From SW-6-46-9 sp964452185 (GTDB taxonomy: Bacteria; Patescibacteriota; Minisyncoccia; Phycocordibacterales; SW-6-46-9), in the NCBI GenBank assembly GCA_964452185.1, contig CAYVKO010000009.1:1-29307 (forward strand): a stretch of DNA of 29,307 nt. Direction: 5' to 3'. Below, one piece after another: positions 8,320 to 16,178 of this stretch; the first letter of the stretch is position 1, and every line of letters starts with the position of its first letter. The notes beneath the pieces are model-generated. The model saw only the letters and a list, made by a program, of their open reading frames with translations, searched no databases and was not told the DNA's origin. Made by a program: the position numbers and the translations under genes.

Positions 8320-8787
8320 CTACGATTCTGAACCAGGGGCTGGCTTACTAAGCTTAATATCTGAACGGGGGGCAACCTCATCGTTGTTCTTTTGTACTTG
8401 GATTGACCAAGACTTTCTTTTTATTCTGTCCTCTGAAGAAGAGTCAGGTACTACTTGCTTGATTTGTTCAGCTTCTTTCTTGAGTCGTTCAGATGATTTG
8501 TTCGGGTGGGTGCGTTGTTTCCAAACGTACAGACGAGCATTAGATAGATACTGCAAGGCTGCTTGTACAGTATGAATAAACGGCTTGTTGTTAACACGGT
8601 AGAAAGCAAGAGCTAAAGAAAAAGCTACAACAACAATTACTACGGGTATTGCTAGTATTTGCGGTAAAATCCACCAGATTAACGCTGATAGGCCTGCTCC
8701 ACCTGCAAGGTATACAAACTGCTTAAATGTGAGCGGACCAAATATCTTGTCTTCAATTTCAATGAATTTTGGAACGTTAAACTGCAC
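8320..8787 (-). CDS. PrgI-family T4SS membrane protein (VirB3-like)
   Basis: The 155-aa protein starts at GTG (8787). Residues 1-20 (MQFNVPKFIEIEDKIFGPLT) are the typical PrgI opening, followed by two TM segments (about 23-42, FKQFVYLAGGAGLSALIWWI, and 46-67, AIPVVIVVVAFSLALAFY), then RVNNKPFIHTVQAALQYLSNARLYVWK, the conserved post-TM region. The tail (100-155) is charged and Ser-rich. PrgI proteins are Gram-positive/CPR partners of VirB4, comparable to VirB3. Position directly before the split VirB4 genes supports this. No upstream Shine-Dalgarno sequence is seen. Confidence 0.85.
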   Translation of the reverse strand: MQFNVPKFIEIEDKIFGPLTFKQFVYLAGGAGLSALIWWILPQILAIPVVIVVVAFSLALAFYRVNNKPFIHTVQAALQYLSNARLYVWKQRTHPNKSSERLKKEAEQIKQVVPDSSSEDRIKRKSWSIQVQKNNDEVAPRSDIKLSKPAPGSES

Positions 8788-8848
8788 GTTTTTATTTGTT
8801 GATAGTTAATTAGTTAGCCCACACCTTCTATCTGTACCAATAATAACA

Positions 8849-8882
8849 TTGACTGTTATGTAATTGTGAACAAAGCAGTCAA
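8849..8882. promoter_or_regulatory. Inverted repeat in the gap before PrgI
   Basis: The 104-bp gap between PrgI and the preceding gene is the largest inside this half of the locus. It holds TTGACTG (8849-8855) and its exact inverse CAGTCAA (8876-8882), 20 nt apart. On the minus strand one arm offers a TTGACT -35, so this may be an internal promoter or operator for prgI-virB4. Only the repeat itself is certain. Confidence 0.35.
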
Positions 8883-8891
8883 ACGGGAAAT

Positions 8892-9317
8892 CTAATTAGC
8901 TGGTTCTCGGTATGGATCTGTTTTTCCTGTATAAGTATTGGAAGAAGCTGGAGGGGCCGGAACCGGAAGCGTATCTACCCCGACGCCTTTTTTGGTCATA
9001 CCATTAACAATTTTTTTGTATAACTCTGTATTAATAAACTCCCTGATAGCTAAAGCTGTGTCTTTTGACAGATTATAATCGTCCGCTAGTACGTCAGGAA
9101 ATTTCTCGTATGACTCGATACCTAAAAGCAGCATAACAATATCGCGCTTAACAAGGTTTTTTTGATCTTCGGTTAAATTTTCCCTATCTAAAAATCCTCG
9201 TATTAATTTATCTGACTTATCTGATAGTATCGATTTGACATAAGTATTCGGTAGCTCATTGACTTGCTGAGCAAGTATATCTCTAAAGTTTGAGTTTTTA
9301 TTACTAATGCTTTGCAT
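8892..9317 (-). CDS. Unknown helical protein, T4SS locus
   Basis: The reading frame is open from 9425, but I choose the ATG at 9317 (MQSISNKNSNFRDILAQQ, 141 aa), because the upstream part lies in the repeated cassette in another frame. The protein is soluble and mostly helical, with a central stretch (FLDRENLTEDQKNLVKRDIVMLLLGI split around residues 57-82) and a Pro/Thr-rich tail ending DPYREPAN. There is no signal peptide or TM helix. I do not recognise the family. It is placed between the truncated cassette gene and PrgI, so it may be a cytosolic accessory of the machine, or it may have become joined to the cassette by recombination. Confidence 0.6.
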   Translation of the reverse strand: MQSISNKNSNFRDILAQQVNELPNTYVKSILSDKSDKLIRGFLDRENLTEDQKNLVKRDIVMLLLGIESYEKFPDVLADDYNLSKDTALAIREFINTELYKKIVNGMTKKGVGVDTLPVPAPPASSNTYTGKTDPYREPAN

Positions 9318-9354
9318 GATGTTTTTGAAATAAATAGAAGCGTGAATGTTGTTA

Positions 9355-9663
9355 TTACATTTCTGGCGGCGCATACCCCGGAAACGCATCACCTTCGAAT
9401 CCCTGTACCGCCTGACACCCATCAAGAACTTGTTCGCCTTCTAGCACAGTTCCGACAGTTTCTTCGCTCGTGGCTAGTATACCTTCCGCGGTGTCTACCT
9501 TGTCCTGCACCCAATCAATCCCGCTCTCTATAGCATCCGGAATGTCCGAGATGCTGAAAGCGTGTGCCTGCGGCACGCCGACACCGAAGGTGACAACAAG
9601 CCCGACAAAGACTGCTATGAGTGTTCCGGCAAGCTGTCTAGGATTGTTAGGTGTTGGGTTCAT
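9355..9663 (-). CDS. Truncated third copy of the cassette surface protein
   Basis: The 102-aa ORF contains only the cassette: MNPTPNNPRQLAGTL, a hydrophobic signal/TM segment (IAVFVGLVVTFGVGVPQAHA), and about 65 residues beginning FSISDIPDAIESGIDW, then it ends GYAPPEM where its two paralogs continue with a Gly-rich linker and a long Cys-rich domain. DNA from 9365 to 9665 is identical to the other two copies. It could be a short functional protein, a silent donor cassette or the remnant of a longer gene. It is 36 bp after the stop of the 348-aa paralog, and the next gene starts 37 bp further on. Confidence 0.6.
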   Translation of the reverse strand: MNPTPNNPRQLAGTLIAVFVGLVVTFGVGVPQAHAFSISDIPDAIESGIDWVQDKVDTAEGILATSEETVGTVLEGEQVLDGCQAVQGFEGDAFPGYAPPEM

Positions 9664-9665
9664 GG
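9365..9665. repeat. 301-bp surface-protein cassette, copy 3 (short)
   Basis: Identical on reading to 10448-10748 and 15867-16167. It runs from the GYAPP codons to just upstream of the ATG. It is visibly more GC-rich than its surroundings. The extra 45 bp shared by copies 1 and 2 are absent here. Confidence 0.95.
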
Positions 9666-9699
9666 TATCTTGATATTAACTTAAAGTTGAAAACAATAC

Positions 9700-10746
9700 C
9701 TATAAGTCTAGTTCTTCCTCCAGAGTATCTATATCAATGTCGCTGCAGTCGGGGGCTTGGTCCTCAGTGCGGCTTCCGCCGGTTACAGGATCTGCTTCAG
9801 TATCTTGCGAGAAAAAGTCAATGAAACAGCCATTTTCCCATCGAGGAATATCTAGAGAGGTTTCTACCTCTTCTACGTTTGAAGGAGTGGCACACATAAG
9901 CTCATCATCAACCTCCATTACCTTGCGACAAAAGCTGTCCCATGTTTCTGCATCCTCCCACTGCTCATCTTGCGCATTATCCACCACCCAGCGTTCAAAG
10001 TTTGGTATATGGTCGCGGAGGGTGCTTCTCTCTTCAGTCTCAAAAGTACCAGGATCATCTTTTTGGAATTCCGGTACCGGAGTTGATTCAACGTACCCAC
10101 TACACGATTCTATTTCTCCTTGAGCATTTCCGGGCTGAGCAAAACAACCCTGACTTGACTGGCTTCCGTCAGGGTCTTTGCAGTAGTAAAGTCCGGGAGT
10201 GCAGTTGGGGGTATCTGAAAGGTGAGCAACAGACATGTCCTGGCAGTTGTCTGGCCGATAGCTATATCTGTCTGCAAAATCTAAATCAGACCCGTCTTCT
10301 CTAAGCTTCGTTACTTCAAACGTGTGATCTTCCAGTAATCTGTCACAGGCTTGCTGGCAGTACTGGCTTGTTGTGATATATTCGCCATCCTCATCGCTTC
10401 CACACGACTGCGGTTGGGTATCATCCTCTCCTCCACCACCTTCACCCGGCGGCGCATACCCCGGAAACGCATCACCTTCGAATCCCTGTACCGCCTGACA
10501 CCCATCAAGAACTTGTTCGCCTTCTAGCACAGTTCCGACAGTTTCTTCGCTCGTGGCTAGTATACCTTCCGCGGTGTCTACCTTGTCCTGCACCCAATCA
10601 ATCCCGCTCTCTATAGCATCCGGAATGTCCGAGATGCTGAAAGCGTGTGCCTGCGGCACGCCGACACCGAAGGTGACAACAAGCCCGACAAAGACTGCTA
10701 TGAGTGTTCCGGCAAGCTGTCTAGGATTGTTAGGTGTTGGGTTCAT
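9700..10746 (-). CDS. Cys-rich cassette surface protein, paralog 2
   Basis: I use the ATG at 10746 (348 aa), because all three paralogs begin MNPTPNNPRQLAGT there; the frame is open to 10806, which would overlap the VirB6-like gene. Residues 1-36 are a signal/TM segment (cleavage near QAHA). Residues 1-115 are encoded by the shared cassette (to DDTQPQSC). The rest is a Cys-rich acidic domain with many paired cysteines (for example YCQQACD, CTPGLYYCKD) and the block FERWVVDNAQDEQWED shared with paralog 1, ending LEEELDL. I do not recognise the domain. I infer a disulfide-rich extracellular component of the T4SS-like apparatus. It starts 16 nt after the VirB6-like stop. Confidence 0.75.
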   Translation of the reverse strand: MNPTPNNPRQLAGTLIAVFVGLVVTFGVGVPQAHAFSISDIPDAIESGIDWVQDKVDTAEGILATSEETVGTVLEGEQVLDGCQAVQGFEGDAFPGYAPPGEGGGGEDDTQPQSCGSDEDGEYITTSQYCQQACDRLLEDHTFEVTKLREDGSDLDFADRYSYRPDNCQDMSVAHLSDTPNCTPGLYYCKDPDGSQSSQGCFAQPGNAQGEIESCSGYVESTPVPEFQKDDPGTFETEERSTLRDHIPNFERWVVDNAQDEQWEDAETWDSFCRKVMEVDDELMCATPSNVEEVETSLDIPRWENGCFIDFFSQDTEADPVTGGSRTEDQAPDCSDIDIDTLEEELDL

Positions 10747-10748
10747 GG
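10403..10748. repeat. 346-bp surface-protein cassette, copy 2
   Basis: Identical to 15822-16167 over 346 bp, and to 9365-9665 over its last 301 bp. It covers the first about 115 codons of paralog 2 plus 2 nt before the ATG. Confidence 0.95.
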
Positions 10749-10762
10749 TGTTGATTATTTTA

Positions 10763-12943
10763 CTAACTGTTACTTTCTTCTTCATTTTCTTCATCTTCGT
10801 TACCACTCTCGTTTGCTAGATCATCTACATCAACTCCCTCTTTTTGCATTTTTTCTACTACCTTAAGGATGTTTTCAGCCTCTTTCTTTCGTTTTTTGTC
10901 TTTGCTTTGGTTGCGGTTACCGCGTTCGCCAGCAGTCCACTCTCGCTTCCATCGACCACCAGATAAATTCAAGTCACTTTCTGTGCCATAGCTTGGTAGC
11001 ACACCGCTTTCAATCATATCTTCAAAATTACGAGCTCGTTCAACTTGGTTGGTTTTTATTTCATTTAAGGTGTCTTGGGCTTCCTTGTGTTGGTCTTTAA
11101 TACGCTTGTTAATATCACCTTCTTCGTAACCGTAAATACCTTCATAACTATCTTCTTCTTTTAGGTTGAATCCGGTATCTTCAAGCTTGCTTTCAAGGCT
11201 TTCTAATGCTTCTTGTTTGCTTTGTTCTAGCTCTTCTTTAACTTCTTGTTCTTTCTCCGGTATTGATTGAAGTTGTTGTTGCGCATTTTTCATTTCGGAT
11301 TCGATTTCTTGTTTTCTTATTTCCACCTCCTCATCGCTTAAGTCGCTTGAATCAAGACCTTCAAGTTCTTGCTGTAGATTTTCAAGTTTCAAAGCAGCGG
11401 CTTCACGTGTGTCTTTAAGGCCTTCAAGCGTTTCTTTCAATTTTTCTACCTCTTCAACTTCCTCGCTGTTTTCTTTAAACTCATCCAGGCGAGCCTTCCG
11501 CTCCTTTTTACGTTCGGCATCCTGCCTTTTATCCTGTTCCTTCTTCGTGTCTTCTTGTACTATTTCTTTTGCTCGTTCTCGTTTCTTCTTCTTTCGCTCC
11601 TTACCGCCCGCAAACCCTCCACGTCTTCTCCCGGTGTTTCCGGCATACTTACCGCTTACGGCGTTGGTATCACGAATATCCATTGAATTTTTAGAAACAC
11701 TATCAGCTTTTCGAAGTGCCGATTGACCAAGTTTTGATTTTTCAGCAAATTTTTTCGCAAACTTAGAATCGCGGTAACGCCTTGCGGCCCGACCGGCAGT
11801 TTGGCGAGCGGCAAAGGCTCCAGCTCCGGCGGACACGCCCCCGGCTAGCTTAATTGCTTGACCCGATGCTTTGTTCCCCATCTGCTTAGCTATTACTATT
11901 ACAGCCAGCATCAAAGTTATCACCAATCCGAAGTTTAACAAGATGCTAGCACCGTCAGCAGGATTAATGATGGCACTTGCCATGCTGTCGGTGGATTCAC
12001 CGGTTGGTTCAAGCATCGTTTGGAAGTCGTCAGAAGTAATTATCTGAGCCACCACATACAAAAGGGCAAACATTATCGGGGCAAAGAACGACTGATTAAC
12101 AAGCTCGCCCCACCATTTTTTGGCGTACTGTTTGGTGTTAGGAAGTACCCAAGCAACAAAGGCTATTGGTGATAAAATCATTAATATAATCAGTATTGCA
12201 AAACGAACCAAAAGCAAAGCAGCCATAGCCAAAAACACAAAAGAAGAAACAAGCATGAAGGTTGCACCTAAAAGAGAAATAAGAAGAATTTGAGAAGCAC
12301 TTACGTCTTCTCTTTCCGCATTTGCCGCTTCTTGTACTGCTTCATGATCATGTACGGAGGGAAGTCTAACTGCTTCGGTTATCATGGAGGATATTGGTGC
12401 TGTTGCCACCTCTTCTGATTCCGAATCAACAACTTCCATGCTGTTATAGAACTGCAAAGCAAGAATATTCGATCCGTCTACGACCACTCTGGTAAAAAAG
12501 AAGCTAAAGTTTACAAGCAGTGCAACCACAACAAGACTGGCAATCGTTTTTTTGGCATTAAAGGAGGTAAGGTTGAGAATGATTGCTATAGCAGCATACA
12601 AAAGAATGAAAATAAAAATGATGTTACTGAAATCTCGAAGCACCACCCACGCATTCTCTATTCCATTTACTGCGTCAACGTTTGTCCCCATTCGCAACAC
12701 CATCTCTCGTACACTAACTTCGAGAATATACCCAGAAATGTAAACAATTTGAGAGGATATATATAAGGTTGTCGAGCCTATCATATCAAGGAACGGATCC
12801 CATATATCCCAGTCCCCCCACCAAGAGGAGTCTTGTGCGTGAGCGGTACTTGGTCTAAGAGAGGCTATAACCACCACACTCCACGCGATAAGCGTAGAGT
12901 AGTAGTTGATACCAGATTTTATTTTCTTGATTAAATATGTCAC
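10763..12943 (-). CDS. VirB6/TrbL-like polytopic T4SS channel protein
   Basis: The 726-aa protein begins at GTG (12943). Residues 1-36 form a signal-like segment ending STAHAQ. Residues about 50-370 hold about seven hydrophobic helices, including FSNIIFIFILLYAAIAIIL, IASLVVVALLVNFSFFFT, AALLLVRFAILIILMILSPIAF split by short loops, and LLNFGLVITLMLAVIVIA, the VirB6/TrbL layout. Residues 370-450 are Gly/Ala then basic (RRGGFAGGKERKKKKRERAK), and about 460-620 is a long E/K/Q coiled coil, giving an extended cytoplasmic tail that ends in an acidic run. VirB6-family proteins line the inner-membrane channel of T4SS. The long coiled-coil tail is a CPR-style addition of unknown role. Two -10-like hexamers lie upstream (TATAGT, TACAAT, minus strand, about 12962-12976). 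Confidence 0.82.
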   Translation of the reverse strand: MTYLIKKIKSGINYYSTLIAWSVVVIASLRPSTAHAQDSSWWGDWDIWDPFLDMIGSTTLYISSQIVYISGYILEVSVREMVLRMGTNVDAVNGIENAWVVLRDFSNIIFIFILLYAAIAIILNLTSFNAKKTIASLVVVALLVNFSFFFTRVVVDGSNILALQFYNSMEVVDSESEEVATAPISSMITEAVRLPSVHDHEAVQEAANAEREDVSASQILLISLLGATFMLVSSFVFLAMAALLLVRFAILIILMILSPIAFVAWVLPNTKQYAKKWWGELVNQSFFAPIMFALLYVVAQIITSDDFQTMLEPTGESTDSMASAIINPADGASILLNFGLVITLMLAVIVIAKQMGNKASGQAIKLAGGVSAGAGAFAARQTAGRAARRYRDSKFAKKFAEKSKLGQSALRKADSVSKNSMDIRDTNAVSGKYAGNTGRRRGGFAGGKERKKKKRERAKEIVQEDTKKEQDKRQDAERKKERKARLDEFKENSEEVEEVEKLKETLEGLKDTREAAALKLENLQQELEGLDSSDLSDEEVEIRKQEIESEMKNAQQQLQSIPEKEQEVKEELEQSKQEALESLESKLEDTGFNLKEEDSYEGIYGYEEGDINKRIKDQHKEAQDTLNEIKTNQVERARNFEDMIESGVLPSYGTESDLNLSGGRWKREWTAGERGNRNQSKDKKRKKEAENILKVVEKMQKEGVDVDDLANESGNEDEENEEESNS

Positions 12944-13041
12944 TGGTACTTTCAGTTTTGTATTGTACTATACTCGATTATTCGGCTTGTGGAGTTTGAG
13001 AATCATCCGAGGTTCCGTCGAGAGCATCGGAATTGGTGTTG

Positions 13042-15081
13042 TTAATCCCCGGTTGTGCTGGTAGCACTATTATTTTCGTCCGAAACTCTTTCTTCTGGGT
13101 CAAGTCCGGCCAAACTATCGTTGATAAGCTGACTGGTAAACAGGTTGCCGAAGTCGCCTACGACCTCATTCATTTCATCCACGAGCTCAGCTCTGTTGAG
13201 GTCGCTGTTAACAATACGGTTAAAGATTTGAGAAACAGCACTGCTTGGTGTTACCACTTCTCCGTTCTCGGTTACAGCTCTGAATCCTTCCCCTGTTTCG
13301 TACCGTAGCTGTGCCTCATCTCGAGCTATAGCTACTTCCTGAGAAACGTCTTCTCGCATATTACGGTACACTCCTGCCGGTATGCCGCTTTGCAGTAAGT
13401 CTCCCCACGTGTCCCAACCTCTGGATTCACTGAGACTTCCTTCGCTCAGGAAGGCTTGAGCCTCATCTTGTGACAGGTTTTCTTCAAGCGGGCATGTGGT
13501 ATCCAAGGATGGGATGGAATCGATCACATCAACACCACCACCGGCTGAACCAATGTCCTGAGCGTACTCATTATGCACTACCGGGAGTATTGAATCTTCA
13601 TAAACACCGCACAGGCCTTGGAAGTTGGCAGGGTTTTGTAAGTACTCATTAAATCGCTGATTTGACGTGTTGACTTGGTACCGGCCTAGGTCTTCAATGA
13701 AGCCGGGGTTGTCTGTTTCTCCGAAGTTATCAAATCCGCTTTGTATCCACCCTAAGGCTTCTCTAGATAACTCTTGCAGTACTTTTTTGGAGGTTTCCTG
13801 AGCCAGTGCATCCAGACACCGGTCTTTTTCTCTGGCTCGTGTTTCTTTCACAAGGAGTTCGCCGGATTCAGAAAAGCGAGCATTTGATAGCGCACCACTT
13901 CCTGACCCGCCGCCGGTTGTTGATTCAAAGCAGGATCCGGTGCTAGAATCATCTGACTCAAGCTCACCTTGACAAGTGCTCTGGTCAGCAAAGCACTGCT
14001 CACCGCCTTCTGTTCCATCAGACTGTATCGGTCTTCCATCGCCGCACTCTGTATCAGATTGGCAAAGATAACATGTTCCTTGACCTCCACCTGTATCGGG
14101 ATCTGAAGCCTCGGTTTCGCACTGTTGTTCGTGATCATCGTACTCATCCGCATAGAAGCATGAGGTGGTGTTGTTAGCAGCGTAGCAGTATGCTTCCGGC
14201 TTCATTTCTCCTTCTGACCCTTCAGTGTTGTAACACCACTGTACGGTGCCACCGTTGTCTCCACCGCCGGTTTCTTCTTGATACCTCCGGTACTCTTCGA
14301 TCATTTCCGTGTACCTTTTGAGATCTTCGAGAAAATATCCTATATCCTCCATGTCATCAAATTCTGTGTCAAGTTCGTCGATTTGGTCTGACGCTGACTC
14401 GATTTGTTTTTTTATCTCATCGCCAATGTACTTAGCAACATTACAATCCTCGTCACCATCACATTCCTCACTGTAGCCATCGGCAGCAGCTGAAATTTGA
14501 TCAGAAACAACACTAACAGCTTCGTCATAATCATCATACTCTTCACCCAATCCCAGAAGCGTTGTGACGCTTCCAGCAAGACCTTCGATATTACCACTTT
14601 CACTTGCCCAGTTAGAGAAATCTTCGAAATTATCTATATTTTGTACGGTATCCGTAATGCCTTCGGCTGCTTCTACCCAGCTGGCGAGGTCTTCAGCTAC
14701 CCCGAAGTCTACCCCCATCTCCTCAAGCATGCCAGTAACCAGGTCCAAAGCGTCCCCATACTGAGACAAATCAGTACCAATCCAGTTATCGATTGAATTC
14801 AGCAAATCACCAGCCCAACCGCCGAGGTTAAAATCACCGCCTCCACCAGGGTCCCAATATCCTCCACAACCTTCAACACTACAATAACTTTGTGCATGAG
14901 CGGTTTTGGGTGTGAAAAAACTGGCTATGCTCACCTTAGTTTCACTAATACTATCTTTAACATCATCGAAAGCACTTGCTGTTACTCCCGAGAGTGAAAA
15001 TAAGACAGTTGCAGCAACAACCAGAGTTATTACAGCTCTACCTAAAAAACTATCGTATATTTTTTGCATATTTTTATTCAT
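13042..15081 (-). CDS. Large secreted Cys-rich protein of the T4SS locus
   Basis: The 679-aa protein has an N-terminal hydrophobic segment (AVITLVVAATVLFSLSGV) and a second signal-like stretch ending KTAHAQ near residue 64, so it is probably exported. The mature part has Gly-rich (YWDPGGGGDFNLGGW), acidic helical (about 90-275) and Cys-rich (about 280-395, many CYxxxx and QCET-type cysteines) regions, then a mainly helical C-terminal third. I recognise no known family; it could occupy a VirB5/TrbJ-like place but no motif proves this. It ends 4 nt after a run of four G (minus strand, 13050-13047); if that run were three G, 22 more codons rich in S, T, D and Q would be read to a stop at 12978-12980 (see finding). 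Confidence 0.65.
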   Translation of the reverse strand: MNKNMQKIYDSFLGRAVITLVVAATVLFSLSGVTASAFDDVKDSISETKVSIASFFTPKTAHAQSYCSVEGCGGYWDPGGGGDFNLGGWAGDLLNSIDNWIGTDLSQYGDALDLVTGMLEEMGVDFGVAEDLASWVEAAEGITDTVQNIDNFEDFSNWASESGNIEGLAGSVTTLLGLGEEYDDYDEAVSVVSDQISAAADGYSEECDGDEDCNVAKYIGDEIKKQIESASDQIDELDTEFDDMEDIGYFLEDLKRYTEMIEEYRRYQEETGGGDNGGTVQWCYNTEGSEGEMKPEAYCYAANNTTSCFYADEYDDHEQQCETEASDPDTGGGQGTCYLCQSDTECGDGRPIQSDGTEGGEQCFADQSTCQGELESDDSSTGSCFESTTGGGSGSGALSNARFSESGELLVKETRAREKDRCLDALAQETSKKVLQELSREALGWIQSGFDNFGETDNPGFIEDLGRYQVNTSNQRFNEYLQNPANFQGLCGVYEDSILPVVHNEYAQDIGSAGGGVDVIDSIPSLDTTCPLEENLSQDEAQAFLSEGSLSESRGWDTWGDLLQSGIPAGVYRNMREDVSQEVAIARDEAQLRYETGEGFRAVTENGEVVTPSSAVSQIFNRIVNSDLNRAELVDEMNEVVGDFGNLFTSQLINDSLAGLDPEERVSDENNSATSTTGD

Positions 15082-15085
15082 AATA

Positions 15086-16165
15086 TTATAAATCTAACTC
15101 TTCCTCCAGAGCCTCCAGATCGAATTCATCACAACTCGGAGGATCGTTTGTTGGTATACCGGGTCCTGTCGGGTCTTGCTGTGTTTGCCAAACAGTACTG
15201 AAGCAACCATTATTATCAAAAGCGACCATAGTATTTACTGCTCCGGAAGATTCAACATGGTTTTCAAGATCACCTGGGCATACTAATTCATTATCAATTT
15301 CTGCAACTTGTCGGCAGAAACCTCCTCCAGAAACCCCATCTTGTTGTTCGCGCATATTTCCATCCCAAGAGTAAACATCTTCCCACTGCTCATCTTGCGC
15401 ATTATCCACCACCCATCGTTCAAAGTCCGGGATGTGCTGTCTCATCCTGGCCCTTTCATCAGTTTCGAACTCGTTTGGAGAGCGCTTCTCAAACTCAGGT
15501 ATTTCCGTGTCGGCAACTCGGTCGCCACACGTTTCTATGCTTCGTGAAGGGGCAATACTCTCGCCGTCAAACGCTGCTTGTGCACACTCAAAGTCATCGT
15601 TACCGAACTCATCCTTACAAAAGTATTGACCTAAGGTACACTCCGGATTATCATCAAAAGTTATTATTTCAATATCCCGGCAGTTTTCCGGACGATACTG
15701 GATTTGTCCCAATGGGTCTTCGAGATCAGAAAGAGTTTCAGACCTGTCACTAAGCAGTCTGTCACACTTTCTTTGACACTCCTCCGTAGTGTTTACAAAG
15801 TTTCCGTATTCATTTCCTTCGCACGACTGCGGTTGGGTATCATCCTCTCCTCCACCACCTTCACCCGGCGGCGCATACCCCGGAAACGCATCACCTTCGA
15901 ATCCCTGTACCGCCTGACACCCATCAAGAACTTGTTCGCCTTCTAGCACAGTTCCGACAGTTTCTTCGCTCGTGGCTAGTATACCTTCCGCGGTGTCTAC
16001 CTTGTCCTGCACCCAATCAATCCCGCTCTCTATAGCATCCGGAATGTCCGAGATGCTGAAAGCGTGTGCCTGCGGCACGCCGACACCGAAGGTGACAACA
16101 AGCCCGACAAAGACTGCTATGAGTGTTCCGGCAAGCTGTCTAGGATTGTTAGGTGTTGGGTTCAT
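15086..16165 (-). CDS. Cys-rich cassette surface protein, paralog 1
   Basis: This 359-aa paralog of the gene at 9700-10746 has the same first 115 residues (signal/TM, FSISDIPDAIESGIDW, GYAPPGEGGGGEDDTQPQSC) from identical DNA, followed by a diverged Cys-rich domain with aligned landmarks: ECQRKCDRLL, YRPENCRD, CTLGQYFCKD, HIPDFERWVVDNAQDEQWED and the C-terminal LEEELDL. The two tails are clearly homologous but differ at most positions outside those blocks. The start ATG lies 13 nt after the preceding gene's stop, and the 679-aa gene follows 4 nt after its stop. The family is unknown to me; a surface role is inferred from signal and cysteines. Confidence 0.75.
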   Translation of the reverse strand: MNPTPNNPRQLAGTLIAVFVGLVVTFGVGVPQAHAFSISDIPDAIESGIDWVQDKVDTAEGILATSEETVGTVLEGEQVLDGCQAVQGFEGDAFPGYAPPGEGGGGEDDTQPQSCEGNEYGNFVNTTEECQRKCDRLLSDRSETLSDLEDPLGQIQYRPENCRDIEIITFDDNPECTLGQYFCKDEFGNDDFECAQAAFDGESIAPSRSIETCGDRVADTEIPEFEKRSPNEFETDERARMRQHIPDFERWVVDNAQDEQWEDVYSWDGNMREQQDGVSGGGFCRQVAEIDNELVCPGDLENHVESSGAVNTMVAFDNNGCFSTVWQTQQDPTGPGIPTNDPPSCDEFDLEALEEELDL

Positions 16166-16167
16166 GG
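15822..16167. repeat. 346-bp surface-protein cassette, copy 1
   Basis: Identical to 10403-10748. Copies 1 and 2 lie 5.4 kb apart in the same orientation, with the VirB6-like and 679-aa genes between them. Confidence 0.95.
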
Positions 16168-16178
16168 CCTGTTTGTTG

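Noticed and set aside
8892..9425. 177-aa version of the helical protein starting at 9425
   Set aside because: Its first 20 or so residues are the surface cassette read in another frame; the same frame opens in the second cassette copy with no gene behind it. The ATG at 9317 is preferred.
10747..10806. Extended start of the 348-aa paralog at 10806
   Set aside because: It would overlap the VirB6-like gene by 44 nt, and both other paralogs start at the MNPTPNN codon.
9365..16167. Cassette repeats as insertion sequences or other mobile elements
   Set aside because: They have no transposase, no terminal inverted repeats and are in-frame coding modules.
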